Of a DNA stretch of 64,000 nucleotides, positions 1-10,618 are shown piece by piece. The stretch lies in the NCBI GenBank assembly GCA_964019055.1, contig OZ025210.1, positions 10,846,658-10,910,657 of the forward strand, in the 5' to 3' direction. This DNA is from Anthopleura xanthogrammica (Eukaryota > Cnidaria > Anthozoa > Actiniaria > Actiniidae). Position 1 is the stretch's first letter; the number at the start of each line of letters is the position of its first letter. Both the position numbers and the translations under genes were made by a program. The notes below the pieces were generated by a model, which saw only the letters and a list, made by a program, of their open reading frames with translations, had not been told where the DNA came from and did not search any database.

Positions 1-1386
1 ATTTTAGTCCTCGTAATCCATCTTGTATGTCTGGAATTGGCGAGAGGAAAACTTATGGGACCATGTTTGTGAAGCAAGTCAACTCTTCTAAAGAAACCGT
101 TTGAAGGTAATATTTTGATCGTTAAATCATTCCTTGGCTTTACTGGATTACTGGATTCTATCTTGTATCTCTTGTGGCCATGGAATCGAGATGGAAGTGC
201 GACTTGTCGATCGAAACCGAGACAGAGCAGAATTGTTTCTTACACAAATATCAACTTTCTTGACCTAATTCCTGTTCGTTGTGTGCTTCGAGGGTTTTTT
301 CTGGGTTCTCCAGTTTTCCTCTCTCCGCCAAAAATCGGCTTCTAAACTCAAATTTGCTCATGGAATGAGGGCCACAGGTTTGTTAGCCACTGGTTATTAA
401 GTGCTACCCTTGAAAAACTAGGACGACTTTTGAAACCTTTCGAAGCTCAGTACTGAGTTTCATCTTGATGTGGAAGTGATTGGAATCCATCTTGTATTTC
501 AGTCCAAAGTGCCATCCAATATTTTGAATCTCTCTTTTGAGGGTCATTTTCATCCAGATATTATAGTTTGTGTCCTTTTCTTGTTTTTATTACACCAACA
601 TCCTGTATTTCTAGCAAAATTTGCTAAAATGGAACACAAACAAATATTGTGCAACTTCTCTTTTCATTGGGATATTATTATTAGCTACTAATATCTATAG
701 GTGTGTAGTGACTAGTCTGTAATGAATTCTGCAGGGATCTCCTTGTTTTCTTTGGATTTGACTTCGACTTCATAAACTACAATGCTAGTTTTAGTGATTC
801 AGTTTATTTTTAACATACGCTGTGTCCTTGTGTGACGAAAATATTGTATGTAATAGATACAATATTGTTGCGAATATCGTAAAAATTGTAGGTTGTATCA
901 CCTCGATCGCAGCTTCAAGATCTAGATTACAGACTACGAGAATACAGCGTTATAACATTTAATAGCCCTAAAAATTCTAAAATTACAATAAATCAAAATA
1001 CTACTGCTTTGCCCTAAAAATAAAGTATGACAAAATACAAATCCTGAACAAGACTAAAACTACCAAGATTTACGCCAACCGTTCCATCTAATACATTGTT
1101 GCACTTTTTCTCCAGTTCTAGTGTATTTGTGACGGATGTCAGGTCCATACATACTGTTACTATGCTGTGTACATCGTCAGGATATAATCTTGGTGAGTAA
1201 CATCTCTACATCTACTTGGTATCTTGTATGTTATTTCTACAGCTGGTTATTGCTCTAATTTCTAATGGCTGGCTGTCCTCGGTCTGGAAAGAAATCAAAA
1301 GTTCAAATAGAATACTAAGAAGAGTAGTGTTAGTAGAATCCCGCTACATTGAGAGCGGTTTAGGTGATTTATATGATGAGTTCTGA
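1..1386 (+). repeat. Dispersed SGP gene unit, copy 1 (5' end outside window)
   Basis: This is the first copy of a unit of about 1.4 kb that recurs at about 3.5-5.6, 10.6-12.2, 25.7-27.4, 38.1-39.7, 53.9-54.4 and 57.6-60.5 kb, and inverted at 35.8-36.4 kb. Complete copies begin with a promoter-like block (NF-kB-type palindrome, CCAAT, octamer), then a putative exon 1 with an ACCATGG context, and end with two small coding exons. This copy enters after the promoter. Antisense ORFs through the unit are not credible because splice signals lie on this strand. Confidence 0.8.
1136..1386 (+). CDS. SGP1: small hydrophobic protein, two coding exons
   Basis: Exon a begins after a polypyrimidine/AG acceptor (ends 1115). 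It codes from the ATG at 1136 to 1192, followed by donor GTGAGTAAC. The intron is 1193-1242 (50 bp, ending TTTCTACAG), and exon b runs in frame to TGA at 1384-1386, giving 66 residues. The protein starts MSGPYILLLCC, has hydrophobic stretches at about residues 5-12 and 17-25, and continues with a basic part (KEIKSSNRILRR). The same exon-intron structure recurs in four other copies. An in-frame TGA six bases upstream fixes the start here. No known family is recognised, and it could be one part of a longer transcript. Confidence 0.6.
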
Positions 1387-1628
1387 ATTCTCGGAGAAAG
1401 GGAAATATTGATTTATTTTTATGCTCCAGTAGTTGCTTGAAGTCGGATAACCAATTAGAGAGCAGATTTTTAAATATAGAGTGACATTAATCTGATTGAC
1501 ACCCTGTCTTTCCTATTAATATTAATTTTTTTTAACTCTACGAGAATTCATAGTTGTTACAAGGTAAAACGCATGTATTTCACACGAAGAAATAAAACAA
1601 AACGAACTGTAATCCATCTGAGATAGAT

Positions 1629-1637
1629 GTATAAAAG
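1629..1637 (+). promoter_or_regulatory. TATA box of LL1 candidate gene
   Basis: GTATAAAAG lies 15 bp before the ATG at 1652. The same box and spacing recur near 27,650 and 61,035. The short gap means transcription would start close to, or just past, this ATG, which weakens the LL call. Confidence 0.45.
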
Positions 1638-1651
1638 AAGGAATACGAGTT

Positions 1652-1828
1652 ATGGATTTGTTGTTAGTTTGTAGCATCTTAGAGGAATTTTGTCGTCGCA
1701 GATATAGAACTAGAGCTTACTATGGAAAGTGCGAACCTGACATGAACGCCAGTGATAAAAGTTTATTTACTTCATTTTTTAATATTTCAAAATATTATAC
1801 CCTACTACTAATAACAGTAATGATCTAA
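1652..1828 (+). CDS. LL1: candidate small ORF (58 aa)
   Basis: The ORF begins MDLLLVCSILEEFCRRR and ends at TAA 1826-1828. A GTAAGG donor-like site follows 15 bp after the stop. The N-terminal 16 residues recur in copies at 27,670 and 61,058, but the C-terminal parts differ by frameshifts, so only the start is conserved. It converges on AN1. It may be a real micro-gene or simply a transcribed leader; function is unknown. Confidence 0.3.
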   Translation: MDLLLVCSILEEFCRRRYRTRAYYGKCEPDMNASDKSLFTSFFNISKYYTLLLITVMI

Positions 1829-1899
1829 TTCAAGTGTTGTGCAGTAAGGCAAGATATCTTGATAATGTGCGATAGATTGTTCTTTTTCTACTTACTAGT

Positions 1900-2055
1900 T
1901 CAGATTGTGTGTTCATCGTTCTCTTCTGGTGCTCCAGTTTCCTCCACATCACGGCTCATCAGTATAACACACAAATAGCAGAGAACAAGAGTCTCACACA
2001 TCTTCAGTACTTGTAATAAGCACATCGGACAAAGTACCTCGTTTGTGTTTGCCAT
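1900..2055 (-). CDS. AN1: 51-aa micro-protein, hydrophobic helix plus acidic tail
   Basis: The ORF runs from ATG at 2055 to TGA at 1900. It begins MANTNEVLCPMC, has a Cys/Leu-rich hydrophobic segment at about residues 7-33, then the tail RDVEETGAPEENDEHTI. A perfect donor (GTAAGT) starts five bases after the stop. Two other full-length copies (28,341 and 61,302) have exactly the same length and mainly conservative changes, which argues for coding. The tail motif RD-x6-PEEN-x-E is shared with the TD proteins. It is probably a membrane-associated or amphipathic peptide; function is unknown. Confidence 0.65.
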   Translation of the reverse strand: MANTNEVLCPMCLLQVLKMCETLVLCYLCVILMSRDVEETGAPEENDEHTI

Positions 2056-2674
2056 TTTCTCTTTTCCTGCGTCGTTGCTCTACATGAGCAGCTCGAGAAA
2101 AAGTGAGTTTTCACTGAGCCTTTGACTGATGAAGTGATGTAGTTACTAAATGACGTAGTTACTAAATGACGTAGTAATGTTGAACTCAGGATAACCAATG
2201 ACATCCATCCGTGTTATTTGCGTAAGCCATCTTATGACATTTTATGGCATGTGCCTTAATGCGAAGCAAAACAGACAACCATGGCTTTTGATTGGCGATT
2301 GATTGATCGGCGTGTTTTGTGTGTCGTTACTAGGGCATATATTATATTATCATATTATTCATTCCTCAGACTAAGATGTTTTGGCATCAGTTTTGGCATG
2401 ATCGTAGTTTTCGTGAATTTGTCTGTAAAATGACTGCGTGAAAAGTAAACATTGCGTTATCTTGAATCATATATTTTCCGTTTAGGCAAGATCGCGTTAC
2501 TGGATTACCTTCTAATTTTTCAATGAAGTATTAGGGACATATCATAATAAAATGAGCGATGTTATTTGTAAATATATACCTCAAAAGTAGCAATTTTGGG
2601 TACGGAAGTGCTTTGTTTAATTTTCACATAAATTATACTCTTCATTTCGAAATCTTCAAATATCTCCCAATACT
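2056..2674. other. Non-coding stretch upstream of AN1 with repeated CRE-like half sites
   Basis: I see no gene. On the AN1 side are two direct copies of TTACTAAATGACGTAG (TGACGTAG at 2151-2158 and 2167-2174), an ATF/CREB-like element that could regulate AN1. The rest is AT-rich unique sequence. Confidence 0.4.
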
Positions 2675-3015
2675 CCAGTTTCACATTCCGTGGAAACCGC
2701 TGTTTTTGAAGAACACAGACTCATTTGCACAGGCTTAGCCTCGTTTATAAGTCATCTATTCAAATACACCATTAAAAGTCCGTGGGATTGGTATTATTCA
2801 ACTTGCACATTCTTTACATTACAGTTGGCTGTTGCTAATGATTTGCAAAAGTCAACCGTAATGTAAAGAATGTGTAAGTTGAACAATACCAATGTTTTGA
2901 AATCCCACGGACTTTTAATAACGTCGTTGAATAGCTGACTTATAAACGAGGCTAAGCCTGTGCAAATGAATCTGTGGTCTTCAAAAACAGCGGTTTCCAT
3001 CGAATGTGAAACTGG
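2675..3015. repeat. Foldback/palindromic element (about 340 bp)
   Basis: The left arm starts CCAGTTTCACATTCCGTGG and the right arm ends with its reverse complement. The arms pair over about 150 bp around a centre near 2840. No coding capacity, so probably a MITE. The minus-strand ORF across the right arm is a by-product. Confidence 0.75.
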
Positions 3016-3492
3016 TGTATTTGTCTAAAAAGATTTTGATGAAACGGCGCCCAAAGGAAAACAAACACTTAAGGCAGAATAAAGCATTTTCCTAGAAAAT
3101 GCAGTCGAGGGATGAAATTCGATTCCGAGTTAAAACAGGTGTGACGTCATTACCACGTGATATGCAATCCGATCTCCTCGAAAAAAATATCATTTTGTAG
3201 TTTAGTCTATATGTAATATATGTGTTCTAATGGATAGGAAATTGGAATCAATCTCTTTAGTCATATATGAGGTTCAACGTTGGAAGGTGCGCATGCAAAA
3301 TTATTGGATCGAGTCACCTTAAGACTGAACCACTTTTTAAATCCCTTGAAGAAAGCTGGGCCTATAAATAAAAACAAGGTTCACTTTATACTTTATTGTT
3401 ATTATCACTAAATACATGATAAGGGTCTCCATAGCTATGCGTCTAAAGCGACAGGTCCCTAACTAGTTCGGATTATTCACGCAAGTGGCTTG
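3016..3492. other. No recognised gene; start of SGP2 upstream region
   Basis: The segment has no convincing ORF. From about 3330 it matches the region upstream of the SGP3 copy at about 10.43 kb, so it belongs to the dispersed unit. A short antisense ORF starting METLIM is intact here but broken in the 10.5-kb copy. Confidence 0.4.
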
Positions 3493-3578
3493 GGGGAATC
3501 CCCTAACCTTCAGCAAACGACCCTATTGGCTGAAATCATTCATGTCATTTTATGCACAGTGTGGAATAATATGCAAAT
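3493..3578 (+). promoter_or_regulatory. SGP2 promoter block: NF-kB palindrome, CCAAT box, octamer
   Basis: GGGGAATCCCC (3493-3503) is a perfect palindromic kB-type site. It is followed by an inverted CCAAT box (CTATTGGC, about 3525) and a perfect octamer ATGCAAAT (3571-3578). The same order and spacing occur before the SGP copies at 25.7, 38.1 and 53.9 kb, and without the octamer at 10.6 kb. This matches promoters of inducible genes in animals; binding here is inferred. Confidence 0.55.
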
Positions 3579-3695
3579 ATGAGATGTTTACACAGTGAAT
3601 ACAAACGGCAGGAAACGTGGTTGAACTGTGACGGTGAATATACCAAGCTTCAAATAAATGATGGATTTTAGGTTACAGTTTTCTAACTGAATACC

Positions 3696-4151
3696 ATGGA
3701 ATCAAGCGAGATGATCTACTTGGCTAAATTGACAGACTTTCAATCGACCTCGTAGCAATGGTACTCGATTTTAGTCCTCGTAATCCATCTTGTATGTCTT
3801 GAATTGACGAGAGGGAAAACTTATGGGACTGTCGTAATCTTGTTTGTTAGGCTGATGGGCTTCCTGTGGCCCCTGAGAGACATGAGGGAACACCCCTGAG
3901 ATTTGGAACAGCCATCTTGAACCATGGAATCAAGCGAGATGATCTACTCGGCTAACTTGACAGACTTTCAATCGACCTCGTAGCAATGGTACTCGATTTT
4001 AGTCCTCGTAATCCATCTTGTATGTCTTGAATTGACGAGAGGGAAAACTTATGGGACTGTCGTAATCTTGTTTGTTAGGCTGATGGGCTTCCTGTGGCCC
4101 CTGAGAGACATGAGGGAACACCCCTGAGATTTGGAACAGCCATCTTGAACC
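3696..4151 (+). repeat. Tandem duplication of putative SGP exon 1 (2 x 228 bp)
   Basis: ACCATGG-context starts occur at 3696, 3924 and 4152, exactly 228 bp apart, so the putative first exon is present three times. Each has a 19-codon ORF beginning MESSEMIY and ending FQSTS. The third copy continues to a donor-like GTAATATT near 4332. This ORF is intact in several copies but has a stop in the 10.8-kb copy, so it may be an upstream ORF rather than the product. Confidence 0.6.
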
Positions 4152-4505
4152 ATGGAATCAAGCGAGATGATCTACTCGGCTAACTTGACAGACTTTCAAT
4201 CGACCTCGTAGCAATGGTACTCGATTTTAGTCCTCGTAATCCATCTTGTATGTCTTGAATTGACGAGAGGAAAACTTATGCGACCACGTTTGTGAGGCAA
4301 GTGAACTCTACCAAAGAAACCGTTTGAAGGTAATATTTTGATCGTTAAATCATTCCTTGGCTTTACTCGATTTATGGATTCTATCTTGTATCTCTTGTGG
4401 AATCGAGATGGAAGTGCGACTTGTCGACCGAAATCGAGACGGATCCTTATCTTGGACAAAATCAATGTGCTTCGAAGGTTTTCTCTTGGTTCTTCAGTTT
4501 CCTCC

Positions 4506-4631
4506 CAGGGACCGCGTAGCTGGGGGGCTATAGCCCCCTCAATAATGGGAGCATGCCCCAAAACCCCCTAGGTATTCCAGTATTTGGTGGTCGTTAGCCC
4601 CCCCAATCAAAATTACGCTCCGCGGTCCCTG
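4506..4631. mobile_element. 126-bp MITE, hAT-like
   Basis: The ends are CAGGGACCGCG and CGCGGTCCCTG. The element interrupts the SGP2 unit in the sequence TTCCTCCCTCCGC, which is uninterrupted in the copy near 11,200. Flanking CCTCCC repeats are compatible with a target duplication. The terminal CAGGG is typical of hAT elements. Confidence 0.65.
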
Positions 4632-5435
4632 CCTCCCTCCGCAAAAATCAACTTCTAAATTCCAATTCGATCATGGAACGAGGGCCACAGGTTTGTTAGC
4701 CACTGGCTATTAAGTGTTTTCCTCGAAAAACAAGGACGATTTTCGAAACCTTTTGAAGCTCAGTGGTTTCATCTTGATGTGGAAGTGATTGGAATCCATC
4801 TTGTATTCCAGTCCAAAGTGCCATCCAATATTTTGAATCTCTCTTTTGAGGGTCATTTTCATCCAGATATTATAGTTTGTGTCCTTTTCTTGTGTTTATT
4901 ACACCAACATCCTGTATTTCTAGCAAAATTTGCTAAAATGGAACACAAAAAAATCTTGTGCAACTTCTCTTTTCATTGGGATATTATTATCAGTTACTAA
5001 TATCGATAGGTGTATAGTGACTAGTCTGTAATGAATTCTGCATGGATCTCTTGTTTTCTTTGGATTTGACTTCGACTTCATAAACTACAATGTTAGTTAT
5101 AGTCATTCAGTTTATTTTTAACATACGCTGTGTTCTTGCGTGACAAAAATGTATATGTAAAAAATATGATATTGTAGCGAGCATCGTAAAAAATTGTAGC
5201 TTGTATCACCTCGCAGTTACAAGAACAAGATTACAGACTACAAGAATACAGCGTTAAAAGCTTAACACTAAAAATTTAAAAAATTACAATAAATCAAAAA
5301 ACTACTACTTTGACTTAAAATACAATGTATCAAAATACAAATGCTGAACAAGACTAAAACTATCAAGATTTACGGCAACCGTTCCATCTAATACATTGTT
5401 GCACTTTTTCTTCAGTTCTAGTGTATTTGTGACGG

Positions 5436-5613
5436 ATGTCAGGTCCATACATACTGTTACTATGCTGTGTACATGGTCAGGATATAGTCTTGGTGAGTAA
5501 ATCTCTACATCTACTTGGCATCTTGTATGTTATTTCTACAGCTGGTTATTGCTCTAATTTCTAATGGCTGGTGTCCTCGGTCTGGAAAGAAATCAAAAGA
5601 TCAAATAGAATAA
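5436..5613 (+). CDS. SGP2: SGP protein copy with altered C-terminus
   Basis: Exon a is 5436-5492 and encodes 19 residues starting MSGPYILLLCC. The intron is 5493-5541 (49 bp) with intact GTGAGTAA and TTTCTACAG. In exon b a one-base deletion after the codons for SNGW shifts the frame, so the C-terminus differs from other copies and ends at TAA 5611-5613. Either a degenerating copy or a shorter variant. Confidence 0.45.
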
Positions 5614-6038
5614 TAATAAGCTAGTATCTAATGAATCATGTAGTAGTGAACAGGTCAACGACCAATAAATCATGATCTTATATATGTAGCCTAGAAACTA
5701 CCAATTACTTACAACGCCGGACCGAGAATAAATATAACCTCTGGACCCCAGGGTACCTCTCTTGACTCCCGAGAAATTCTTTATTCGAGGAAAGCGTAAT
5801 TTTTTTCCGATCGGAAAGACTGGCGAGTCGCACCAATAAAGATACTAACACAGGGGACGGTGGACTTTGAGAAAGCTATAGATCTCTTTGTATGCATGCT
5901 TTTCCTTATGATTCCAAATCACTAATTTCCTTATCGTATTGCTCGGTATTCTCTATTTTCCCCTAACCTATATTCATTTTTGAACTTTTTTTAAATAAAA
6001 AGATTGTCACAAATCTCAAATAGCGATACGACATCATG
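5614..6038. other. No gene recognised
   Basis: Unique AT-rich sequence between the SGP2 unit and a MITE. I see no convincing ORF or RNA gene. Confidence 0.4.
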
Positions 6039-6582
6039 TTAAAGGGGGACTAGTACGAAAATCGCTCAAAATTTAATTCGGCTGAAACTTTCTTGGAATG
6101 ATCTCTAAGGGTCTAATAAACACTAGATCATTTTTTTTCTTGATATTCTGATAGGAAGTATTATATTTTTACGAATCTTTAACGGAGTCTGTGACGTCAT
6201 TTACTCAACACTAACCACCGCTCCATACATTTCTTTGTAAATAACTTCTTGATTTATTTTATTTCTATAAAGCCCAAAGGTTGGCTGAGAGACTTTACTG
6301 ACCTTTATTGTGATTACAATTGATTTTTAAGTCTCTTTTTCAGTATTGAGTATGGAACGAGTGAATATTTTGATCACAAAATACAGGGAAATGTATAGAG
6401 CGATGTATGGTGTTGAGTAAATGACATCACTGACTTCTTTAAAAATTCGTAAAAATATAATACTTCCCTTCGGAATATCAAGAAAAAACTTTAACCAGTG
6501 TTTATTAGACCCTTAGAGATTATTCTAGGAAAGTTTCAGCCGAATTAAATTTTGAACGATTTTCGTACTAGTCCCCCTTTAA
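6039..6582. mobile_element. 544-bp MITE with TTAA ends and long inverted repeats
   Basis: The sequence from TTAAAGGGGGACTAGTACG at the left pairs with its complement at the right over well more than 100 bp. TTAA at both ends (6039-6042, 6579-6582) is compatible with a piggyBac-type target duplication, though TTAA may be part of the TIR. Non-coding. Confidence 0.65.
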
Positions 6583-7854
6583 GAGTCTGTTAATATGCGA
6601 AAAATCTTTCTTCGTTTTGACCAGTCAATCCATCTTTGGTTGCCACATGAATGATCAGATGACAAAAGTTACGTCACATTAGGTATTACTTCGTTGCAAG
6701 TTTATTTACTTTTACTGATACGGCGGCCTTCTTGAATTATGGGATGCTGAAGGGGTAAACGTGGGAATGTTTACTTTCTCAAATAAGTTATGCTTTCGTG
6801 TTTCACATATCGCTCCAGCTACCAGCAAATTAAACTGGTTCTTAGATTTAATTGTCAGTGGATAAGGCTAAATTATATAAATAGACATCGTGACAGCCGC
6901 GAATACTATACATTTTCCAGTCATGAATTGCCCCCTCAGCATCTCATTCCGCTGTAGCAGTAAAAAGTTCTATTCTTTTCCCTGGAGTGAAGTTTATACT
7001 TCCGCTGTCATAAGTAGGGAGACACTAGACTTTGATCAGGTTGTAGTAACAATATAAAAAGCATATTATTAATAATCATCTTTTTCACGATAAATCGGAG
7101 CTCATGCCATTTAGATATGGTTTTTGGGAAATTAGTTTTATGTCCTGGTGTAGGAGAATTATATTTGAATTTACGAGACAAGTTGAGTCAAAGTGATGAT
7201 GATAATTGATTCTGCTGTGAGTCTCCTAACGCTTCAAGGCCAGACGAACCCTTGTCACTAGTTATACTGAATGTTTACAACCCACATCGCATGTGTTCCC
7301 AAGTTTAGTTCACCAATGGCCGATGGTTTAAGGAAACGTCGGATGCGCAGCTCTATATACAAAATATCCAAAATACAAGAACACGAGGAGCTTTAGCCGG
7401 GCTTAAAAATCGAGCAACCTGGTGATCTCGGTGGTTTGAATCCACGAACATCAGCAGGGGATTTATTTAAACTTGAAGACTCTTCTTACCAAATGTGAGA
7501 AAAGTGTCACCAACAGAACTTATAGAACCCATCATCAAAAGTAATTTAATAACGCAGTCAGCGGCAGCGTTTTTCGGAATATAAGATAGTCTTACTCAAC
7601 CTTGGCTAACAACAACGACAACACTTTATTTCAAACTAAAAGTTCTATCCTCACGGAAAGCAAACAAAATGGAAAAAATTAAACTACTTTTTTTCATTAA
7701 TCCCACGGAGTAAGTTCGAATTGCATCCCAAATTAAACATTGACACACATAAGTATCATGATGACAAAATTCTTTGGACCCCGGCTGCGAAGTTTTTTTT
7801 TGAGGCTAACTGAAGCGTAACGTTTTGACGCTTGGACACTTCATTTCATTGTTT
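6583..7854. other. Long stretch without a recognised gene
   Basis: About 1.27 kb of AT-rich sequence. No ORF with family features, no tRNA, no clear terminal repeats seen. Confidence 0.4.
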
Positions 7855-7894
7855 TTATTCATGACAAAAATGATAAAACTCTTCTACCAAACAT

Positions 7895-8060
7895 ATTACA
7901 AATTGTAAGAAACTGTGGTACGTGTCGGCGGAAAAAATAAACCATATAGAAGGGGGATAAATGAGATACAAATGTCTCTCCCTGGTAAAAATAGCCTCCT
8001 TTGCAGACGTTCTTAGGGTCGTCACGTCGTCATGCAACGTTTCTCTCAACGTTTCTCTCA
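7895..8060 (-). repeat. Dispersed segment downstream of DL1, also at 8,800-8,975
   Basis: The sequence from about 7,895 to 8,047 is repeated almost exactly at 8,812-8,967, and a weaker match is near 40,385-40,460. On the minus strand it reads METLRDDVTTLRTSAKEA-like residues in both good copies. It lies downstream of a DL gene each time, so it could be a 3' exon or untranslated part of DL transcripts. Coding is not established. Confidence 0.4.
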
Positions 8061-8279
8061 GTTGACGGATCAAGTTCAGTTAATATATTCATACTTTCTA
8101 ATGCTAAAAATTTCAAACTCTAGCTACAGACTCACATATCATTATGGGTACGCACTACGCACAAATTCTTTTAATATTTTCCTATTTTATAAAAAGGATA
8201 TGGAAGAATACAGCAATCAAAATATTGTAAAATTATTTTCATTATCTTACTGTTATTTCGAGTTTCTCGTACCTTTTTA

Positions 8280-8429
8280 TCAGTTCTCCCTCTCGTCGTG
8301 TTCCACAGGTTCTTTTCTCCCTGTAGGCCTTTCGTCTCTTCTGTCAGCTTGCAAACGGTTAACGTAAATCAGGTATAAAATGCAGACGATCATCTCAATC
8401 ATCTCTTGTATTCCTTCGACCGAGTCCAT
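8280..8429 (-). CDS. DL1: 49-aa micro-protein
   Basis: The ORF runs from ATG at 8429 to TGA at 8280. It begins MDSVEGIQEMIEMIV, has a hydrophobic segment at about residues 9-24, an N-x-x-Q motif, then a charged tail ending RKEPVEHDEREN. Donor AAAAAG/GTACGAG follows the stop directly. Four other copies keep the frame (9,331; 15,397; 40,837; 57,236). Alignment with TD around E-x3-M-x3-IL-x-L-x3-N-x2-Q suggests a common origin. Upstream is an inverted CCAAT element (GTTATCCAATC). Function unknown. Confidence 0.65.
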   Translation of the reverse strand: MDSVEGIQEMIEMIVCILYLIYVNRLQADRRDERPTGRKEPVEHDEREN

Positions 8430-9330
8430 TATTTAACGAAAATAAATTGATTTTGAAAAGAAACGTTTGGATCGTGTATACGAATGTGCGATAGCTATAG
8501 CTCAGTAGCTATTGTATACATTAAATGTGGTAGTCCGAAAAGGGAGACATGTCGTGCACGTGACTATTGTATATGACAAGCGATAGTGCCGATTGGATAA
8601 CGAACTTGAAAAAACTTGAAAGACAGGTTTCTGATGATTATTTCCGTTTTCGAGAGCAAATGAAATAGTATGTATTAAGGGCTGACTGACACCGCGGAAA
8701 TACGTTGTCGGTCACTACATTGTACTGGTCAGCGGAGTCATCGTAAACTACACTTCAGCCGGTGTTTTTATTCGTTTTACATCTTGAAAAAAGTAACTTC
8801 AAACAATAAACATATTACAAATTGTAAGAAACTGTGGTACGTGTCGGCGGAAAAAATAAACCATATAGAAGGGGGATAAATGAGATACAAATGTCTCTCC
8901 CTGGTAGAAATAGCCTCCTTTGCAGACGTTCTTAAGGTCGTCACGTCGTCACGCAACGTTTCTCTCATTTTTCTGCGTGGGAGGCTACCGTATTTTTCTG
9001 TCGAGAATAGTACATATACGGAATAAACTACGATTTTAACATTTTTAATCACATATTACTATGTAGATTATGTTTTCCTTCAGTTGACGGATCTAGTTTG
9101 ATATATTTATGTTTTTTTTGCGGGGAGTTTCTTTACTTTTCTTCAACTAATGCTAAACTATTCAACATGTAGCAATACAGACTCACATACCATTATGGGT
9201 ACGCACTACGCACAAATTATTTACATATCTTCCTATTCTGTAAAAGGGATATGGAAGAATACAACAATCAAAATATTGTAAAATTATTTTCATTATCTTA
9301 CTGTTATTCAGAGTTTCTCGTACCTTTTTA

Positions 9331-9480
9331 TCAGTTCTCCCTCTCGTCGTGTTCCACGGGTTCTTTTCTCCGTGTAGGCCTTTCGTCTCTCCTGTCATCT
9401 TGTAAATGGTTCACGTGAATCAAGTATAAGATGCAGACGATCATCTCAAACATCTCGTGTATTCCTTCGACTGAGTCCAT
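9331..9480 (-). CDS. DL2: 49-aa micro-protein
   Basis: Second copy in tandem with DL1, about 1.05 kb away on the same strand. It begins MDSVEGIHEMFEMIV and ends PTRRKEPVEHDEREN, with TGA at 9331 and the AAAAAG/GTACGAG donor. Differences from DL1 are substitutions only, with no length change, consistent with a maintained reading frame. Confidence 0.65.
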   Translation of the reverse strand: MDSVEGIHEMFEMIVCILYLIHVNHLQDDRRDERPTRRKEPVEHDEREN

Positions 9481-9681
9481 TATTTAACGAAAATAAATTG
9501 GTTTTGAAAAGAAAAGTTTGGCCGTAGTCGAATGTTGAAATGGAAGATGGATCGTTTCCTACACATTGTTTGGCAAGCACCAGTGACGTATACGACACGC
9601 GATGCTGATTGGATAACTTCAACAATACTTGAAAGACATGTTTTTATGTTTGATTTAATTCTGTCTTGCATACAAAATGCA

Positions 9682-9980
9682 CTGTGATTCTGTGATTCTG
9701 TGATTCTGTGATTCTGTGATTCTGTGATTCTGTGATTCTGTGATTCTGTGATTCTGTGATTCTGTGATTCTGTGATTCTGTGATTCTGTGATTCTGTGAT
9801 TCTGTGATTCTGTGATTCTGTGATTCTGTGATTCTGTGATTCTGTGATTCTGTGATTCTGTGATTCTGTGATTCTGTGATTCTGTGATTCTGTGATTCTG
9901 TGATTCTGTGATTCTGTGATTCTGTGATTCTGTGATTCTGTGATTCTGTGATTCTGTGATTCTGTGATTCTGTGATTCTG
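9682..9980. repeat. 8-bp microsatellite (TGATTCTG)n
   Basis: About 37 near-perfect units. The minus-strand ORF made of repeated TESQNHRI residues is only a translation of this array. It separates DL2 from a segment shared with about 61.7-62.0 kb. Confidence 0.95.
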
Positions 9981-10027
9981 TTTTTAAAAACATTTTATAT
10001 TTCCTTGGGGTTTAAAATTTGCACCAA

Positions 10028-10430
10028 TCAAAAGTGAGTCATTCTAAGTCAAGTGGATTTTTGGAATTAGATCTGATTGGTTTGCCAAAATACATAAAAT
10101 TCATTCTACCGCGAAGTTTAATCGTGTTCGATGGTGTGTTGTGCCTGTGTTTTCGTCGAACGGAGAAGTAACAGCATGCCTTAGCCGAAGTTCCTTAGCC
10201 GTATTTTTTTCAACATTCATTCATAAGTTCTAAATAGTTATGTTATAACCCTCAACTACGTCACAATCTGTCACATAAAAGAGCGTGTAAATTTAGATTC
10301 GAGCTAGAGAAATCAAACTTTCATCGTCCTTACAAGTGGAATTTATGAGTTTTCTCGCCTCTGTAAATAACTTGGATATTTCCAGCTCTTTGAGCCTGAC
10401 GCCGCTCCAGCGTAACCCAATGTCATGGAC
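10028..10430. repeat. Segment shared with about 61,650-62,015
   Basis: Stretches around CATGCCTTAGCCGAAGTTCC and TGAGCCTGACGCCGCTCCAG occur in the same order in both places, with indels. No coding potential is evident. In both places an SGP unit fragment follows within about 200 bp, so this may be an outer part of the SGP unit. Confidence 0.6.
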
Positions 10431-10607
10431 GTTTTTAAATCCCTTGAAGCAAACTGGGCCCAATCAAAAAGCCTTCACTCTATATTTTATTATTGTTATC
10501 GTAAAAAAACATGATGAGTGTCTCCATAGCTATTTATAAAGCAACTACGATGGGTAGTAGAACCGATAGTGGATGATTATATTCACTCAAGCTAAGTGGC
10601 TTAAGTG

Positions 10608-10618
10608 GGGGAATCCCC
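10608..10618 (+). promoter_or_regulatory. NF-kB-type palindrome upstream of SGP3
   Basis: GGGGAATCCCC lies 1,390 bp before the SGP3 start, the same distance as in the SGP4 copy. A CCAAT box follows, but the octamer is mutated (ATACAAAG) in this copy. Confidence 0.5.

Noticed and set aside
4196..4561. Minus-strand ORFs of 90-121 aa at the start of SGP units (also 10,855-11,130)
   Set aside because: They follow the repeat, not a protein; ends and lengths change with indels, and promoter and splice signals lie on the other strand.
9655..9993. 112-aa ORF of repeated TESQNHRI on the minus strand
   Set aside because: Pure translation of the 8-bp microsatellite.
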